Shown piece by piece: positions 26,292-35,643 of a DNA stretch of 64,000 nt (position 1 is its first letter; the number at the start of each line of letters is the position of its first letter). The notes under the pieces were generated by a model. It searched no databases and was not told where the DNA came from. It saw only the letters and a list, made by a program, of their open reading frames with translations. Made by a program: the position numbers and the translations under genes. The stretch is from NCBI RefSeq assembly GCF_001434365.1, contig NZ_AZFN01000007.1, positions 1 to 64,000 on the forward strand, written 5' to 3'. The stretch comes from Limosilactobacillus gastricus DSM 16045. GTDB taxonomy: Bacteria > Bacillota > Bacilli > Lactobacillales > Lactobacillaceae.

Positions 26292-29200
26292 TTAAACCAA
26301 ACTTTGGCAAGTAACCGAATATAGGTCCGACTTAATTTTAGCCAATGGACAATCCAACATCGATGCTAAAGCACTAGCATATAAAGCTAGCTGGCCGTGA
26401 TAACGTTGCCGAAGTTGCGGTAATTTCGTTCGGGTAATTTGATCCGTTTTATAGTCAAACAACTCAACGCCCTCGTCTGTAACTAAATAGCCATCGATAA
26501 TCCCATGCACCAGAATCGGTCCATCTTGGTCCGTCAAGTTGTTAAATAATTTCGCCCCTGGCAGTAACATGGAAAAGGCAACTTCTCGTTGAACCTGATC
26601 AGGATGCGCTAAAATCCGCTGGCCCAAATCAGTTTGATAAAAAGCTACAATCGCTGCTAAATCAAGTTGGTTACCAACCGCTGGGGATGGAATTAATCCT
26701 TGCTCCACCAATTGATCTCGTAAGGCGGTGACTTGACTGAGGGTTACTTCGCCATGACTCAAATCCAACCGCTCAAAGAGCAAATGCGTTGCCGTTCCTA
26801 AAACCGTTGGCGTCACCGCTTGATTGGTTTGCATAAACTCTGGAACCGCCATTGTATCTTTTAAATAGGCTCCTTCGCCCCGAACCTGATCTGCATCAAT
26901 CGTTAACCGACCCATTGCGATATCATCAGGATCTTGAATACGAAAGGCTTCTCGAATCGTTGAAACTGCCTGGTAAGCCGTCGTTTCTGTGGCCGCTTGA
27001 TGAGGATATTCAAACCGAAGAATCTGCTGCATTAATTGCGCTTGGGCTTTAGTCAGCGGTGGTTGATCCTCACCAAATAACGATAATTGAGTCTGACCAG
27101 CTTTACGAACATCTGGTAAATTGGCTTGCCATTGGCGAACCAGTGCTTGATCTACTAATTGGAAGGTAAAGTCGACGTCGCCAAGCTGCAAGGATCCCTC
27201 ATCAAAAACTGGTTTATCTAATTCGTCCAAAATCGCCGGAAACTGCGGATGACGGAACAAGGTTAAGCCAAGCCAATCAAACATCGAGTTAGCTTTTAGA
27301 CGCAAGGCATCATTTAGAACTAAATTCTTTGATTGCACCGCTTGTGACCAAAAATTCCAATCCCGTTTTAAATTTCCTAGTTTATTCGTTGGTGCATCGT
27401 TAACTGAAGCCGTAATAATTAAGCGCTGTTCGGCCCGGGTTAGGGCCACATATAGCAACCGCATTTCTTCAGCCCGATTTTGGCGTTTTAATTGTTCTTT
27501 GATAACTGTTTGTTGCGGTAGTTCATATTTAACTTCCACTGGTGGTAAATCGGGTGCTTGATCATGAACATTTTCTACCAGAGACATCCCGATCCCGGTT
27601 CGCGGTTCAATCACCACGCCTTCACTATCTTTGCGAAATTGATGATTCATATCAATCAAGAAAACAATTGGGAATTGCAGGCCCTTACTACCATGAATGG
27701 TCATGACATTAATACTATCATTAGCTAGGTCCGCTGGCGCTACCCCTAAATCATCATCTTTGCGTTGCATTTGTTCAATGAAACGAATGAACTGATATAA
27801 ACCTTTAAAACTGGATTGTTCATAGGCACTGGCCCGCTCATATAAGGCATGAAGATTAGCTTGGCGTTGGGGACCACCGGGCATCCCGCCTACATAATCC
27901 AAATAACTGGTTTGATCGTAAATTTCCCAAATTAATTCCGCCAACGACCGCTGACGAGCACAGGCTCGCAAGTGATTAAGCAAAGTCAACAGTCGATTAA
28001 CTTTTTGCGCCACTAAATAATAATCGACACCGTCACGGAGATGATTTCCTGGGAAATCATCTTCCGGGAAATCATCTTCCGGAAAATCATGGGCGAATTG
28101 TTGAATCGCTTCATAATAAGCGCCATCAGGATGGTTTAATTTAATGATTGCCATTTCTGGTTCAGTAAAACCGATTACGGCCTCAGCCGTCGGTAAAGCA
28201 ATTAATGGTGACCGCATTACTGCTACCAAAGGCACATCCTGGTAGGGATTATCGATAATTCGTAGTAAAGACATCACAATCCGAATTTCGGTAGCCTTAA
28301 AGTAATTTTCAACTCCATGGACTGTTACTGGAATATTGAGTTGACCAAACTGTTCTACTATTTGGCTATTAGCCGCCTTGGTTCGTGACAAAATGACAAT
28401 ATCATTAGGCTTGATCCGCCGCATGGTCTGAGTATCTTGGTCAAAGATGGTTTCCTTTTCGTTATCCAGTAATTGTCGAATCCGCGTGGCAACCATTTGG
28501 ACTTCCCCCGTTAAACGGTCTTCCCCGACAATCGCTGGATTATGGTTGGTCCGGTAGACGAGCATTTCCGTTGGTCGTGCTGGCGCGACTTGTCCATCAG
28601 CTAATTGCCATTGGGCTTTGGCCCGCAATTCCGCCGTTTGATCATAGTCCATCTCACCAACGCCTTGGTTCATTAACTGCTTAAAGACCACGTTTGTAAA
28701 CTCTGTGATATTCGTCATCGAGCGATAATTATCCGACAGGTCTAATGCTTCGTTAGGATCATTGGCTTGGCGGAAACGTTGATAATTCTCTAAAAAGAGG
28801 GTCGGATCGGCCTGGCGAAAGCGATAGATCGATTGCTTCATATCCCCCACCATAAAAAGATGATTGCGCTTAGGATCGTGCAATTGTTGCAACAAATCAT
28901 ATTGCAAACGATTGGTGTCTTGGAACTCATCGACCATAATTTCTTGATACTGAAATTGGAGTTCCCGGCGGATTTGAGTGGCGGTTGCTTGATGCGTTGC
29001 TAATAACTCGTTAGTTAAGACCGCTCGCCCCGTTAAAATTGCATAGGCATAGTGCTCTAAGTCCGAAAAATCTAACAGGTGACGTTGCTGTTTGGCTCGT
29101 TGGTACCGTTGACGAAATTGTTGACTGAAATTAACTAATTGTTCCAAGATCGTTTTGGCTTTTGGTAGCAAAGCGTGGTAGCGCTGACTGGACCAATTAA

Positions 29201-30131
29201 AATAGGTCTTATGGATTTCATCTAATTGGCTTTTTAAAGCATTTCGCTGGTCTAATTGAGCCAGTTCGACCTCCGAAGAATCTTTTGTTTTCTTTGGATT
29301 GATCCCAAAGCTCTTTTTCTCCGTAGCCGCTACTAATAAATCCCAATCATCAACTAATTCGCCATTAATAAAAAGCTGCTCCAGCTTACTCAAATCTTCC
29401 GCTAGTCTCTCCCGCAATTTATCATTTTCCGCAACTTGTGATAAGTTTTGCCACTGATTTAATAAATTAAATAATTGAGCTTGGGCTATCGGCTTAACGA
29501 CCGCCTGATAAAAATGGGTATCAGTAATTGCTTGCTGATCATCCAACTCATAATTATCAATGAGGTGAGTCAGCCACCCATTGGGATCGGGCTGGGCATT
29601 GGCCCCCTGATCCATTTTGCGGACCACTCCCGCCAAACCTTCTCCCTTCACTCCTTGGGCAAAATTATCAGCCACTCGCAGATAGGTCGCTTTTTGATCC
29701 CCAGTTAACCAATCATTAACGAGGTCATGCCAAACCTGATCCATTAATAAGTTTTGTTCGCCATCCGTCACTAATCGATAATTTGGATCTAAATCAATGG
29801 TGTAATAGTAACGCTTAATTAATTGCTCACAAAAAGAATGAATCGTCGAAATATTGGCCACGGCAAGCCGACTAATCTGCTCTTTCATATGTTGATCTGG
29901 ACTCGCCATGAGACGTTTACGGATCCGCTCCCGCATATTTTTAGCAGCTTCTTTCGTAAAAGTCACCATTAAAAGTTGATCAATATTTAAGCGATCTTTT
30001 TCTAACAGTTGAATTACCCGTTCGACTAAGACGGCCGTTTTCCCCGAACCAGCAGACGCTGAAACTAAAATATCATGGCCACGATGTTCAATCGCGGGTT
30101 GTTGTTCAGCGCTGGGCTTAAAACCACTCAT
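26292..30131 (-). CDS. addA: ATP-dependent helicase/nuclease subunit A
   Basis: Motor and nuclease subunit of the AddAB (RexAB) recombinational repair complex, which resects double-strand breaks and reads Chi. 1279 residues. It has the UvrD-type Walker A SASAGSGKTAVLVERV, motif II VDEFQDTNRLQYDLL, QSIYRFRQADPTLF, the helicase motif VMTIHGSKGLQFPIVF and MRLLYVALTRAEQRL, with the RecB-type nuclease site near the C-terminus (VHGIIDGYLV, ELFDYKTDQ). Residues near 700 hold a short tandem duplication (DFPEDDFPEDDFPG). The ATG follows GGAGGGGGAGC and overlaps addB by 14 bases. Confidence 0.96.
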   Translation of the reverse strand: MSGFKPSAEQQPAIEHRGHDILVSASAGSGKTAVLVERVIQLLEKDRLNIDQLLMVTFTKEAAKNMRERIRKRLMASPDQHMKEQISRLAVANISTIHSFCEQLIKRYYYTIDLDPNYRLVTDGEQNLLMDQVWHDLVNDWLTGDQKATYLRVADNFAQGVKGEGLAGVVRKMDQGANAQPDPNGWLTHLIDNYELDDQQAITDTHFYQAVVKPIAQAQLFNLLNQWQNLSQVAENDKLRERLAEDLSKLEQLFINGELVDDWDLLVAATEKKSFGINPKKTKDSSEVELAQLDQRNALKSQLDEIHKTYFNWSSQRYHALLPKAKTILEQLVNFSQQFRQRYQRAKQQRHLLDFSDLEHYAYAILTGRAVLTNELLATHQATATQIRRELQFQYQEIMVDEFQDTNRLQYDLLQQLHDPKRNHLFMVGDMKQSIYRFRQADPTLFLENYQRFRQANDPNEALDLSDNYRSMTNITEFTNVVFKQLMNQGVGEMDYDQTAELRAKAQWQLADGQVAPARPTEMLVYRTNHNPAIVGEDRLTGEVQMVATRIRQLLDNEKETIFDQDTQTMRRIKPNDIVILSRTKAANSQIVEQFGQLNIPVTVHGVENYFKATEIRIVMSLLRIIDNPYQDVPLVAVMRSPLIALPTAEAVIGFTEPEMAIIKLNHPDGAYYEAIQQFAHDFPEDDFPEDDFPGNHLRDGVDYYLVAQKVNRLLTLLNHLRACARQRSLAELIWEIYDQTSYLDYVGGMPGGPQRQANLHALYERASAYEQSSFKGLYQFIRFIEQMQRKDDDLGVAPADLANDSINVMTIHGSKGLQFPIVFLIDMNHQFRKDSEGVVIEPRTGIGMSLVENVHDQAPDLPPVEVKYELPQQTVIKEQLKRQNRAEEMRLLYVALTRAEQRLIITASVNDAPTNKLGNLKRDWNFWSQAVQSKNLVLNDALRLKANSMFDWLGLTLFRHPQFPAILDELDKPVFDEGSLQLGDVDFTFQLVDQALVRQWQANLPDVRKAGQTQLSLFGEDQPPLTKAQAQLMQQILRFEYPHQAATETTAYQAVSTIREAFRIQDPDDIAMGRLTIDADQVRGEGAYLKDTMAVPEFMQTNQAVTPTVLGTATHLLFERLDLSHGEVTLSQVTALRDQLVEQGLIPSPAVGNQLDLAAIVAFYQTDLGQRILAHPDQVQREVAFSMLLPGAKLFNNLTDQDGPILVHGIIDGYLVTDEGVELFDYKTDQITRTKLPQLRQRYHGQLALYASALASMLDCPLAKIKSDLYSVTCQSLV
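28050..28090 (-). repeat. 15-bp tandem repeat inside addA
   Basis: Nearly identical 15-base units (GGGAAATCATCTTCC on the plus strand), two full copies plus a partial third with one or two changes, encoding repeated DDFPE. In frame, so copy change alters length by five residues without breaking the gene. Confidence 0.85.
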
Positions 30132-33100
30132 GCTCCCCCTCCAATTCTGCTTGCATTTTTTTAATTAGATCATCTTCGTCAATGGCAATTTCCCGATACC
30201 GGTCTAACATCTGATCGAATTGATAGATGTCTAAATAATCCGAATATTCCAATCCCGAATGCGCTCCGCGTCGAACCGGGAGTAAGGAAACATTCCCCGC
30301 TAAAATTTCACTGGCTGCTTGGTGAATCAACCATCGATTTCGTTTAATTAACCAACCAAGTTGATCGGAACTGACTAAAGACGTTCCTGCCTTAGCTTGG
30401 AAATTATTTTGATCTGAGCGATTTAATCTCGGCTTAGACTTGCCAAGTTTATTGACATCGATCACCAACCCCTTGGGACTTTTATTAGTCAGTCCATCAT
30501 CTAAAGGCATTAAAAAGGACTCTTGATTTAAGAGAATTCCTTTATAGGTATGGTTTTCTAAACTAACAGTTATTAAGTTCTTCTTTAAGTCTTTTTCTTT
30601 ATATTGTGGATCGGATAAGTGAAGGTAAATAGCCCCCGCTACCCGACCGTTTGGTAGATTTTGTTGCACCACATCTAAATAGGCGAGCATTTGTAAATCG
30701 GTACCAACATAGGCATCAATCAAATCGAACTTCCGTTCACTGGATTTGTAATCGACAATGACATAGTCCATCCCCTGATCAGTAACAACTTGATCAATCC
30801 GATCGATTCGACCACGTAAGGTTACTACTTTACCGTTTGATAATTGTTGTTGCAGGGGTTTTAAGACGACCTGATTATCATCACCTGGCCGAGTAACCCG
30901 CGGACCAAATGGTTGTTCCATTGCTACGGCGCGCGCGTCACTATGCTGAGCCTGCAAACTCAAGATCCGCGTCATCGTCCGTGCCACTTTTTCCATGCTA
31001 TAAACTTGGTAAGCCGCTACCTGATCATTATTTGCCAATTCCATCACACTGGTTTGTTTGACCTTAGCCGCTTGAATTGCCTGGTCAGTCAAGACCTTTA
31101 ACAAAGCTTCATCATCGACGAGGTCAGCCAAGTCAACTGGTTGTTGTTTAACCAGACGCATAAACTGATCCATCACATCATGAAAAAAGGTTCCCGACTT
31201 ATCAATCGAAATTTCCAATTCATCGCGCGGTTGCAAGCGTAAACCGTACTTTAAAAAGTATTCATATGGATTTTGATAAAAGGTCTGCAATTGGCTAACG
31301 GACCCCATTAATTGACCGCGCGGATCATCATCTAAGGGTTGCCCATATAATTTTACCGCTAACGAAGCTGGTAGATTAGTCGTCTGATTATGGTAGTCTA
31401 GACTGGCCATCAAGTACTGATAACGGCTCGGCATCACTTGATTAAGTTCTATCGCAAGGCTTTGCCAACCATCACTCAACCAGGTTTGATCATCGGCTTG
31501 GAGCCGTCGAGTCACTAATAGATAAGCCATTGACACATTCGGAGTACTAATCACCGGTAAGATTTGTTCAAATTCGGCTTGAGGCTTGATTTGAGCGGGT
31601 TGAGTTCCTAGAACCATTTGGTGATCACTATCCCATTGCCCTAAATGCTTGGCTAGACCAATCAAATACGGTGATAAAGTTAACTCACTTTCATCGCTAC
31701 TTAGTTGGGCTGCCGTCATGATCAACCTTTTGGTCCCACTCAACATCCCTAAATAATTAATAAAGGGTTCATGATTGCTTCTGGCGACATCACTTAAAGG
31801 CAGAAATTGATCCGCTTTTAAACCCTGTCGTAATAGGTCTAAATCTGGATCACTTAATAGTCCAGTAGTAGTTTTAATTTCTGGCATAACGTCATCCGTT
31901 GATCCCATCATAATCACAACTGACCGCTGGTTGGTTTGGGTCATTCCAGTTTCCGAAACCATCACTTGATCTAAAGTGGATGGAATCTGGGAATACTCAG
32001 CTGCTCCAAAGGCCGCTTCGATCATGGCAATAAATTCCTCGAGTAGCTCCTTTGGTTCATTGGTCAGCTCGCCCACCAAATCCACATACTCATCTAACAA
32101 ATTGCAAAAGGTTTGCCAAACCTGCTGTGGTTGTTCCATCAAGGTTAAGTCTCCATCATCTAAAGCGGCTTGGGACCACTTTAAGAGCGCTTGATCCACC
32201 CCTTGATGAACCAAGAATTGATAAAGAACGGTTGCTAATTCACGCCCGGTCGTGATTTGATCCAACTGATCTAAAAAAGGCGCGATTTCCCGGGAAATAT
32301 ACTGGCGAACCTGGTTAATCGTATTCATCAGGTCAGCTGATTCGTTTGCGATGGGCTGCCAGGCTTTCCCTATCCAGGCCCTGCTACCTTGTCCATATTT
32401 TAAACACCAATTTTCAGTTTGGTAGACGGCCTCCATAAAGCTTGCATGCTCAACGTCTTGGGGAGTCAATAATTCCGTTTTTAATAGTTGCATCACATCC
32501 GCCGTCTGGTAATAATTTTGTTTAATTTTAAAGAGTGCTTCGATCATTGTCACCAGGGGTGAATTGGCCATGGACCGTTGATGATCAATAAATAAAGGAA
32601 TTTGGTGCCGTTTAAAAATTGGCTCAATGATATTCTCATAACTCGCCAAATGTCGCGTTAAAATTAAAAAATCACGATAACGATATCCCTTGGTAGCAAC
32701 CAGATGTCGAATTTTAGCCGCAATCTGATCCACCTCCGCCAAGCGAGTCGGGGTTACCAGAAAGGATACCTGCCCCTGAAAGTCAACTTTAGCTTCTGGA
32801 GTTTGGAACTGAGCTTGGGCTTCCATCCAGGCTTCGACCGCTAATAAATCACGCCCCACCCGTAATGGTAACTGGGAGGCCATGATTGGAGGTAACAGAT
32901 CTACTTTGGTTTGTTGATCTACAAAAGTTATCAGTCGTTGGTATTGGGCGGCTGATTGATAATATAAGTTATGCTCGTCCGGTAACTCATGAGGAGCATA
33001 GGCTCGATCAGCTACCAAACTCATCATAGTGGAAGCCCCATTTTGAATCATCGCTTCCACCATCGCTTGTTCTTTAGCGGAAAACTGCCCGGTGTACCGG

Positions 33101-33774
33101 TCTAAATAGAAATGATCATGACTGGTTTGGGGGTCATTAAGCTTTTGAACTAATAAATCTTCAATATCAACATTGCTCAACCGATCAGCACTTAAAGTTA
33201 AGTAACGTTCATAAATTTGACTGATGATCCTTAATTTTTCGAGCCAGATCGCTTGACTAGGGGACTGATGCTGACTTTGTAAAGCCTGGGCAACGACTGA
33301 ATCAGGCTGATCAATTAAATCATCGGGAGTTAAATTGGCTGTTTGAAAGGCGATGATTTGTTCGGTTACGGTTTGGACGAAACCAGGACGGTCACTCTCA
33401 CCTTGAAAAATCCCCAACTGTTGCGGGTTCGTTTGTTTTAACTGTTGAATGATTTGGGCTACTAACATTACTGGTCCCATTTTTGATAATCGGGGGCTCT
33501 GATAAGCCGGGTCATTCTTCAATAAATACCAAGCTAACCGGCTAAAAGATAGGATTTGGACGCGTGATTGGGCATACTGTTCCCGATAGCCTAACCGGCT
33601 TTGTAGAGTCGCTAAAATTCGCACTTCCGTTTCAAATTTAATGTGATTGGGTACCAAGAAAAAGAACCGATCCTTGACTTGCTTAGGATCTTGCAAGCGT
33701 ATAATTAAATCCTCGACCAAGGCTGCTTCATGTTGCCGTGAAGCTTTCCCAATGACAAATTGTAAAGTCCCCAT
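30118..33774 (-). CDS. addB: ATP-dependent nuclease subunit B (AddB/RexB)
   Basis: Partner of AddA in double-strand-break processing. 1218 residues, in the range for lactic acid bacterial RexB. The N-terminus (GTLQFVIGKASRQHEAALVE) has a degenerate Walker-type segment as in RexB, and the C-terminal part has the RecB-family nuclease site in MDYVIVDYKSSERKF followed by LQMLAYLDVVQ. The four Fe-S cysteines of Bacillus AddB are not evident near GAHSGLEYSDYLDIYQFD. First gene of the addB-addA operon; the long reading frame and tight overlap support function. Confidence 0.94.
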   Translation of the reverse strand: MGTLQFVIGKASRQHEAALVEDLIIRLQDPKQVKDRFFFLVPNHIKFETEVRILATLQSRLGYREQYAQSRVQILSFSRLAWYLLKNDPAYQSPRLSKMGPVMLVAQIIQQLKQTNPQQLGIFQGESDRPGFVQTVTEQIIAFQTANLTPDDLIDQPDSVVAQALQSQHQSPSQAIWLEKLRIISQIYERYLTLSADRLSNVDIEDLLVQKLNDPQTSHDHFYLDRYTGQFSAKEQAMVEAMIQNGASTMMSLVADRAYAPHELPDEHNLYYQSAAQYQRLITFVDQQTKVDLLPPIMASQLPLRVGRDLLAVEAWMEAQAQFQTPEAKVDFQGQVSFLVTPTRLAEVDQIAAKIRHLVATKGYRYRDFLILTRHLASYENIIEPIFKRHQIPLFIDHQRSMANSPLVTMIEALFKIKQNYYQTADVMQLLKTELLTPQDVEHASFMEAVYQTENWCLKYGQGSRAWIGKAWQPIANESADLMNTINQVRQYISREIAPFLDQLDQITTGRELATVLYQFLVHQGVDQALLKWSQAALDDGDLTLMEQPQQVWQTFCNLLDEYVDLVGELTNEPKELLEEFIAMIEAAFGAAEYSQIPSTLDQVMVSETGMTQTNQRSVVIMMGSTDDVMPEIKTTTGLLSDPDLDLLRQGLKADQFLPLSDVARSNHEPFINYLGMLSGTKRLIMTAAQLSSDESELTLSPYLIGLAKHLGQWDSDHQMVLGTQPAQIKPQAEFEQILPVISTPNVSMAYLLVTRRLQADDQTWLSDGWQSLAIELNQVMPSRYQYLMASLDYHNQTTNLPASLAVKLYGQPLDDDPRGQLMGSVSQLQTFYQNPYEYFLKYGLRLQPRDELEISIDKSGTFFHDVMDQFMRLVKQQPVDLADLVDDEALLKVLTDQAIQAAKVKQTSVMELANNDQVAAYQVYSMEKVARTMTRILSLQAQHSDARAVAMEQPFGPRVTRPGDDNQVVLKPLQQQLSNGKVVTLRGRIDRIDQVVTDQGMDYVIVDYKSSERKFDLIDAYVGTDLQMLAYLDVVQQNLPNGRVAGAIYLHLSDPQYKEKDLKKNLITVSLENHTYKGILLNQESFLMPLDDGLTNKSPKGLVIDVNKLGKSKPRLNRSDQNNFQAKAGTSLVSSDQLGWLIKRNRWLIHQAASEILAGNVSLLPVRRGAHSGLEYSDYLDIYQFDQMLDRYREIAIDEDDLIKKMQAELEGEHEWF

Positions 33775-33833
33775 AAGTATCTCCTCAAGTTAATAGAATG
33801 ATTAAATTATAGCATTAATCCAATAATTAACCA

Positions 33834-33862
33834 TTGACATCAATTTCTCAGCATGTTTTAAT
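33834..33862 (+). promoter_or_regulatory. Promoter of the tyrosine leader/transporter unit
   Basis: Perfect TTGACA at 33834-33839 and TTTAAT at 33857-33862, spaced 17, about 35 bases before the leader-peptide start codon. Confidence 0.75.
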
Positions 33863-33898
33863 AAAAGCAATTATTCAACGAAAGGAAGGATTGTTCAG

Positions 33899-33961
33899 AT
33901 GTCTTGTTCATCATTAATCACAGTAGCTAACTATTATTACGGCTATGCTTATTCAGCCTAA
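33899..33961 (+). CDS. Tyr-rich leader peptide (20 aa)
   Basis: ATG preceded by AAAGGAAGG, then 20 codons ending TAA. Codons 12-18 read YYYGYAY, five tyrosines in seven residues. It lies about 35 bases after a consensus promoter and about 130 bases before an intrinsic terminator that stands directly in front of an NhaC-family gene. This is the layout of a ribosome-mediated attenuator in which stalling at Tyr codons changes folding of the downstream RNA. The ORF is too short for standard gene finders; the assignment rests on position, ribosome site and codon content. Confidence 0.75.
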   Translation: MSCSSLITVANYYYGYAYSA

Positions 33962-34137
33962 TGTCCGACCACTTGGTGCGGACAGAGACGTTCGCACTAA
34001 GCAAAGCTGTGATTTAATAATCCTTTGCTAGGTGTTGTAATCTAGCTAGGGGTGTTCAAGGATCTGGACCAACCATCCATTAAATAGATTCACCAACTAG
34101 ATTGAGTTAACGTCTCAAGCTTGTTGGTGTTTTTTTA
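33962..34137 (+). promoter_or_regulatory. Tyr attenuator: alternative stems and terminator
   Basis: A terminator stem CACCAACTAgaTTGAG/CTCAAgcTTGTTGGTG with T7 spans 34091-34136. An upstream segment (TCTAG...GGTG, 34041-34054) can pair with CACC..CTAGA in its 5' arm and act as an antiterminator. A further stem GTCCGACC/GGTGCGGAC lies right after the leader stop. Together with the Tyr-rich leader this supports transcription attenuation. Confidence 0.65.
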
Positions 34138-34161
34138 TGTAGTATGAAAGAAGGAAAATCA

Positions 34162-35553
34162 ATGAAACACGCACACGCCACTAATCGGCCAGAACCTAAA
34201 TTTGGTTTTGGCGAAAGCATCATGATCTTAATCGCTATTTTAATCATCTTAGGATCATTAATTATTGTTAAGCAACAAGAACCGCAGGCCCCACTCTTTA
34301 TCGCTTTTACCCTTTTAGCAGTTTACGCCCGCCTTCGTGGTTTTAAATGGTCGACCATCATGGATGGGATGCGTACCGGGCTCAAGGACGGGGTTGACCC
34401 CCTCGTTATTTTCTTATCTATTGGAGTATTAATTGCAACTTGGATCTTTTCGGGAACCATTCCAACTATTATGTACTTTGGTTTTAAGATTATCTCCGTA
34501 CAATTTTTTTTGCCGACGGTCTTTATCGTCTGTACCCTTGTGGGGGTCGCTTGCGGGAGCTCATTTACCACCGTTTCGACCATGGGGATTGCCTTTGTTG
34601 GGATTGGGGCTACCCTAAAAATCAATCCTGGTTTAACGGCGGGGGTGATCGTTTCAGGAGCCTTTTGTGGATCTAATATTTCTCCCCTATCCGGAACCAC
34701 TAATCTAGCCGCTTCGGTTGGTGAAATCAATATTTACAAGCATATTAAAGCCCTAATGATTACTGATATTCCAGCTTGGGCCATTTGTGTCGTCATTTAC
34801 ACCCTGCTCGGCTTAAATTCTAAACAGGTTAGTTTAAGCGCCGTTCACCAAATGATGCATGGTCTTAGTGATGGCTTTTGGATTTCTGGATGGGCCCTGC
34901 TGCCGGTCGTTCTCCTAATTGTCTTAGCGATCTTACAAGTCCCAGCAATCCCATCTTTAGGTCTTGGATCAATTTTTGCTGCCCTATTAGGCTGGATTCA
35001 CCAACCTTCAACTAGCATTACAACGATTACCAAAACCATTATGGATGGTTACGTTGCTCATAGTGGCGATAAAACCATTGATACCTTACTTTCAAAAGGT
35101 GGTATCTCTAGCATGCTGACTTCTTTAGCTTTGATTGTTTTTGCCCTCTCCTTAGGTGGTTTACTAATCAAACTAAATATTATTGGGGCGATCATTAATC
35201 ATTTATCAGGAATCGTCAAAACGGCTGGACGGGTTACCCTCGCTACAGCCATTACCTGTATTGGGGTTAACTTAATGATTGGTGAACATTACCTCGCCAT
35301 TATCTTACCGGGGCAATCCTTTATCCACGCTTCTGATAACTTAGGGATTCCTCGCGAGCTCTTCACGCGTATTTTAAATGACGCTGGGGCCGCTGTTAAC
35401 GCTATTGTTCCTTGGAGTGTCTCCGGAGTTTTCATTGCCGGAGCCTTGCAAATCAATCCTTTGCAATTTATTCCTTGGGCTTTCTTCCCCTTCATTGTCA
35501 CGATCTTATGCTTGATTACGGGAATGTTTGTAAAGCCAAACTCGGAAAAATAA
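34162..35553 (+). CDS. NhaC-family transporter, probable tyrosine/proton or sodium antiporter-like carrier
   Basis: 463-residue integral membrane protein with about eleven hydrophobic segments and NhaC-family signatures (GVACGSSFTTVSTMGIAFVGIG, GAFCGSNISPLSGTTNLAAS, TCIGVNLMIGEHYLAIILPG, ILNDAGAAVNAIVPW). NhaC-type proteins are Na+/H+ antiporters, but Bacillus and lactic acid bacterial relatives under Tyr T-box control have been predicted as tyrosine transporters. Here a Tyr-rich leader peptide precedes the gene, which points the same way. The ATG at 34162 has GAAGGA six bases upstream; the ATG at 34144 lacks a site. Single gene ending at a terminator. Confidence 0.85.
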   Translation: MKHAHATNRPEPKFGFGESIMILIAILIILGSLIIVKQQEPQAPLFIAFTLLAVYARLRGFKWSTIMDGMRTGLKDGVDPLVIFLSIGVLIATWIFSGTIPTIMYFGFKIISVQFFLPTVFIVCTLVGVACGSSFTTVSTMGIAFVGIGATLKINPGLTAGVIVSGAFCGSNISPLSGTTNLAASVGEINIYKHIKALMITDIPAWAICVVIYTLLGLNSKQVSLSAVHQMMHGLSDGFWISGWALLPVVLLIVLAILQVPAIPSLGLGSIFAALLGWIHQPSTSITTITKTIMDGYVAHSGDKTIDTLLSKGGISSMLTSLALIVFALSLGGLLIKLNIIGAIINHLSGIVKTAGRVTLATAITCIGVNLMIGEHYLAIILPGQSFIHASDNLGIPRELFTRILNDAGAAVNAIVPWSVSGVFIAGALQINPLQFIPWAFFPFIVTILCLITGMFVKPNSEK

Positions 35554-35573
35554 TTTTAGATACTAGACTACAA

Positions 35574-35628
35574 AACACCTCAGCACTAACCAGGACCTAT
35601 AGTGCCCTCTTAAGTACTGAGGTGTCTT
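35574..35628. terminator. Bidirectional terminator between the NhaC-family gene and clpL
   Basis: Stem ACACCTCAGcACT...AGTacTGAGGTGT with T-rich ends, between convergent genes. Confidence 0.8.
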
Positions 35629-35643
35629 TATACAAGTTTAAAC

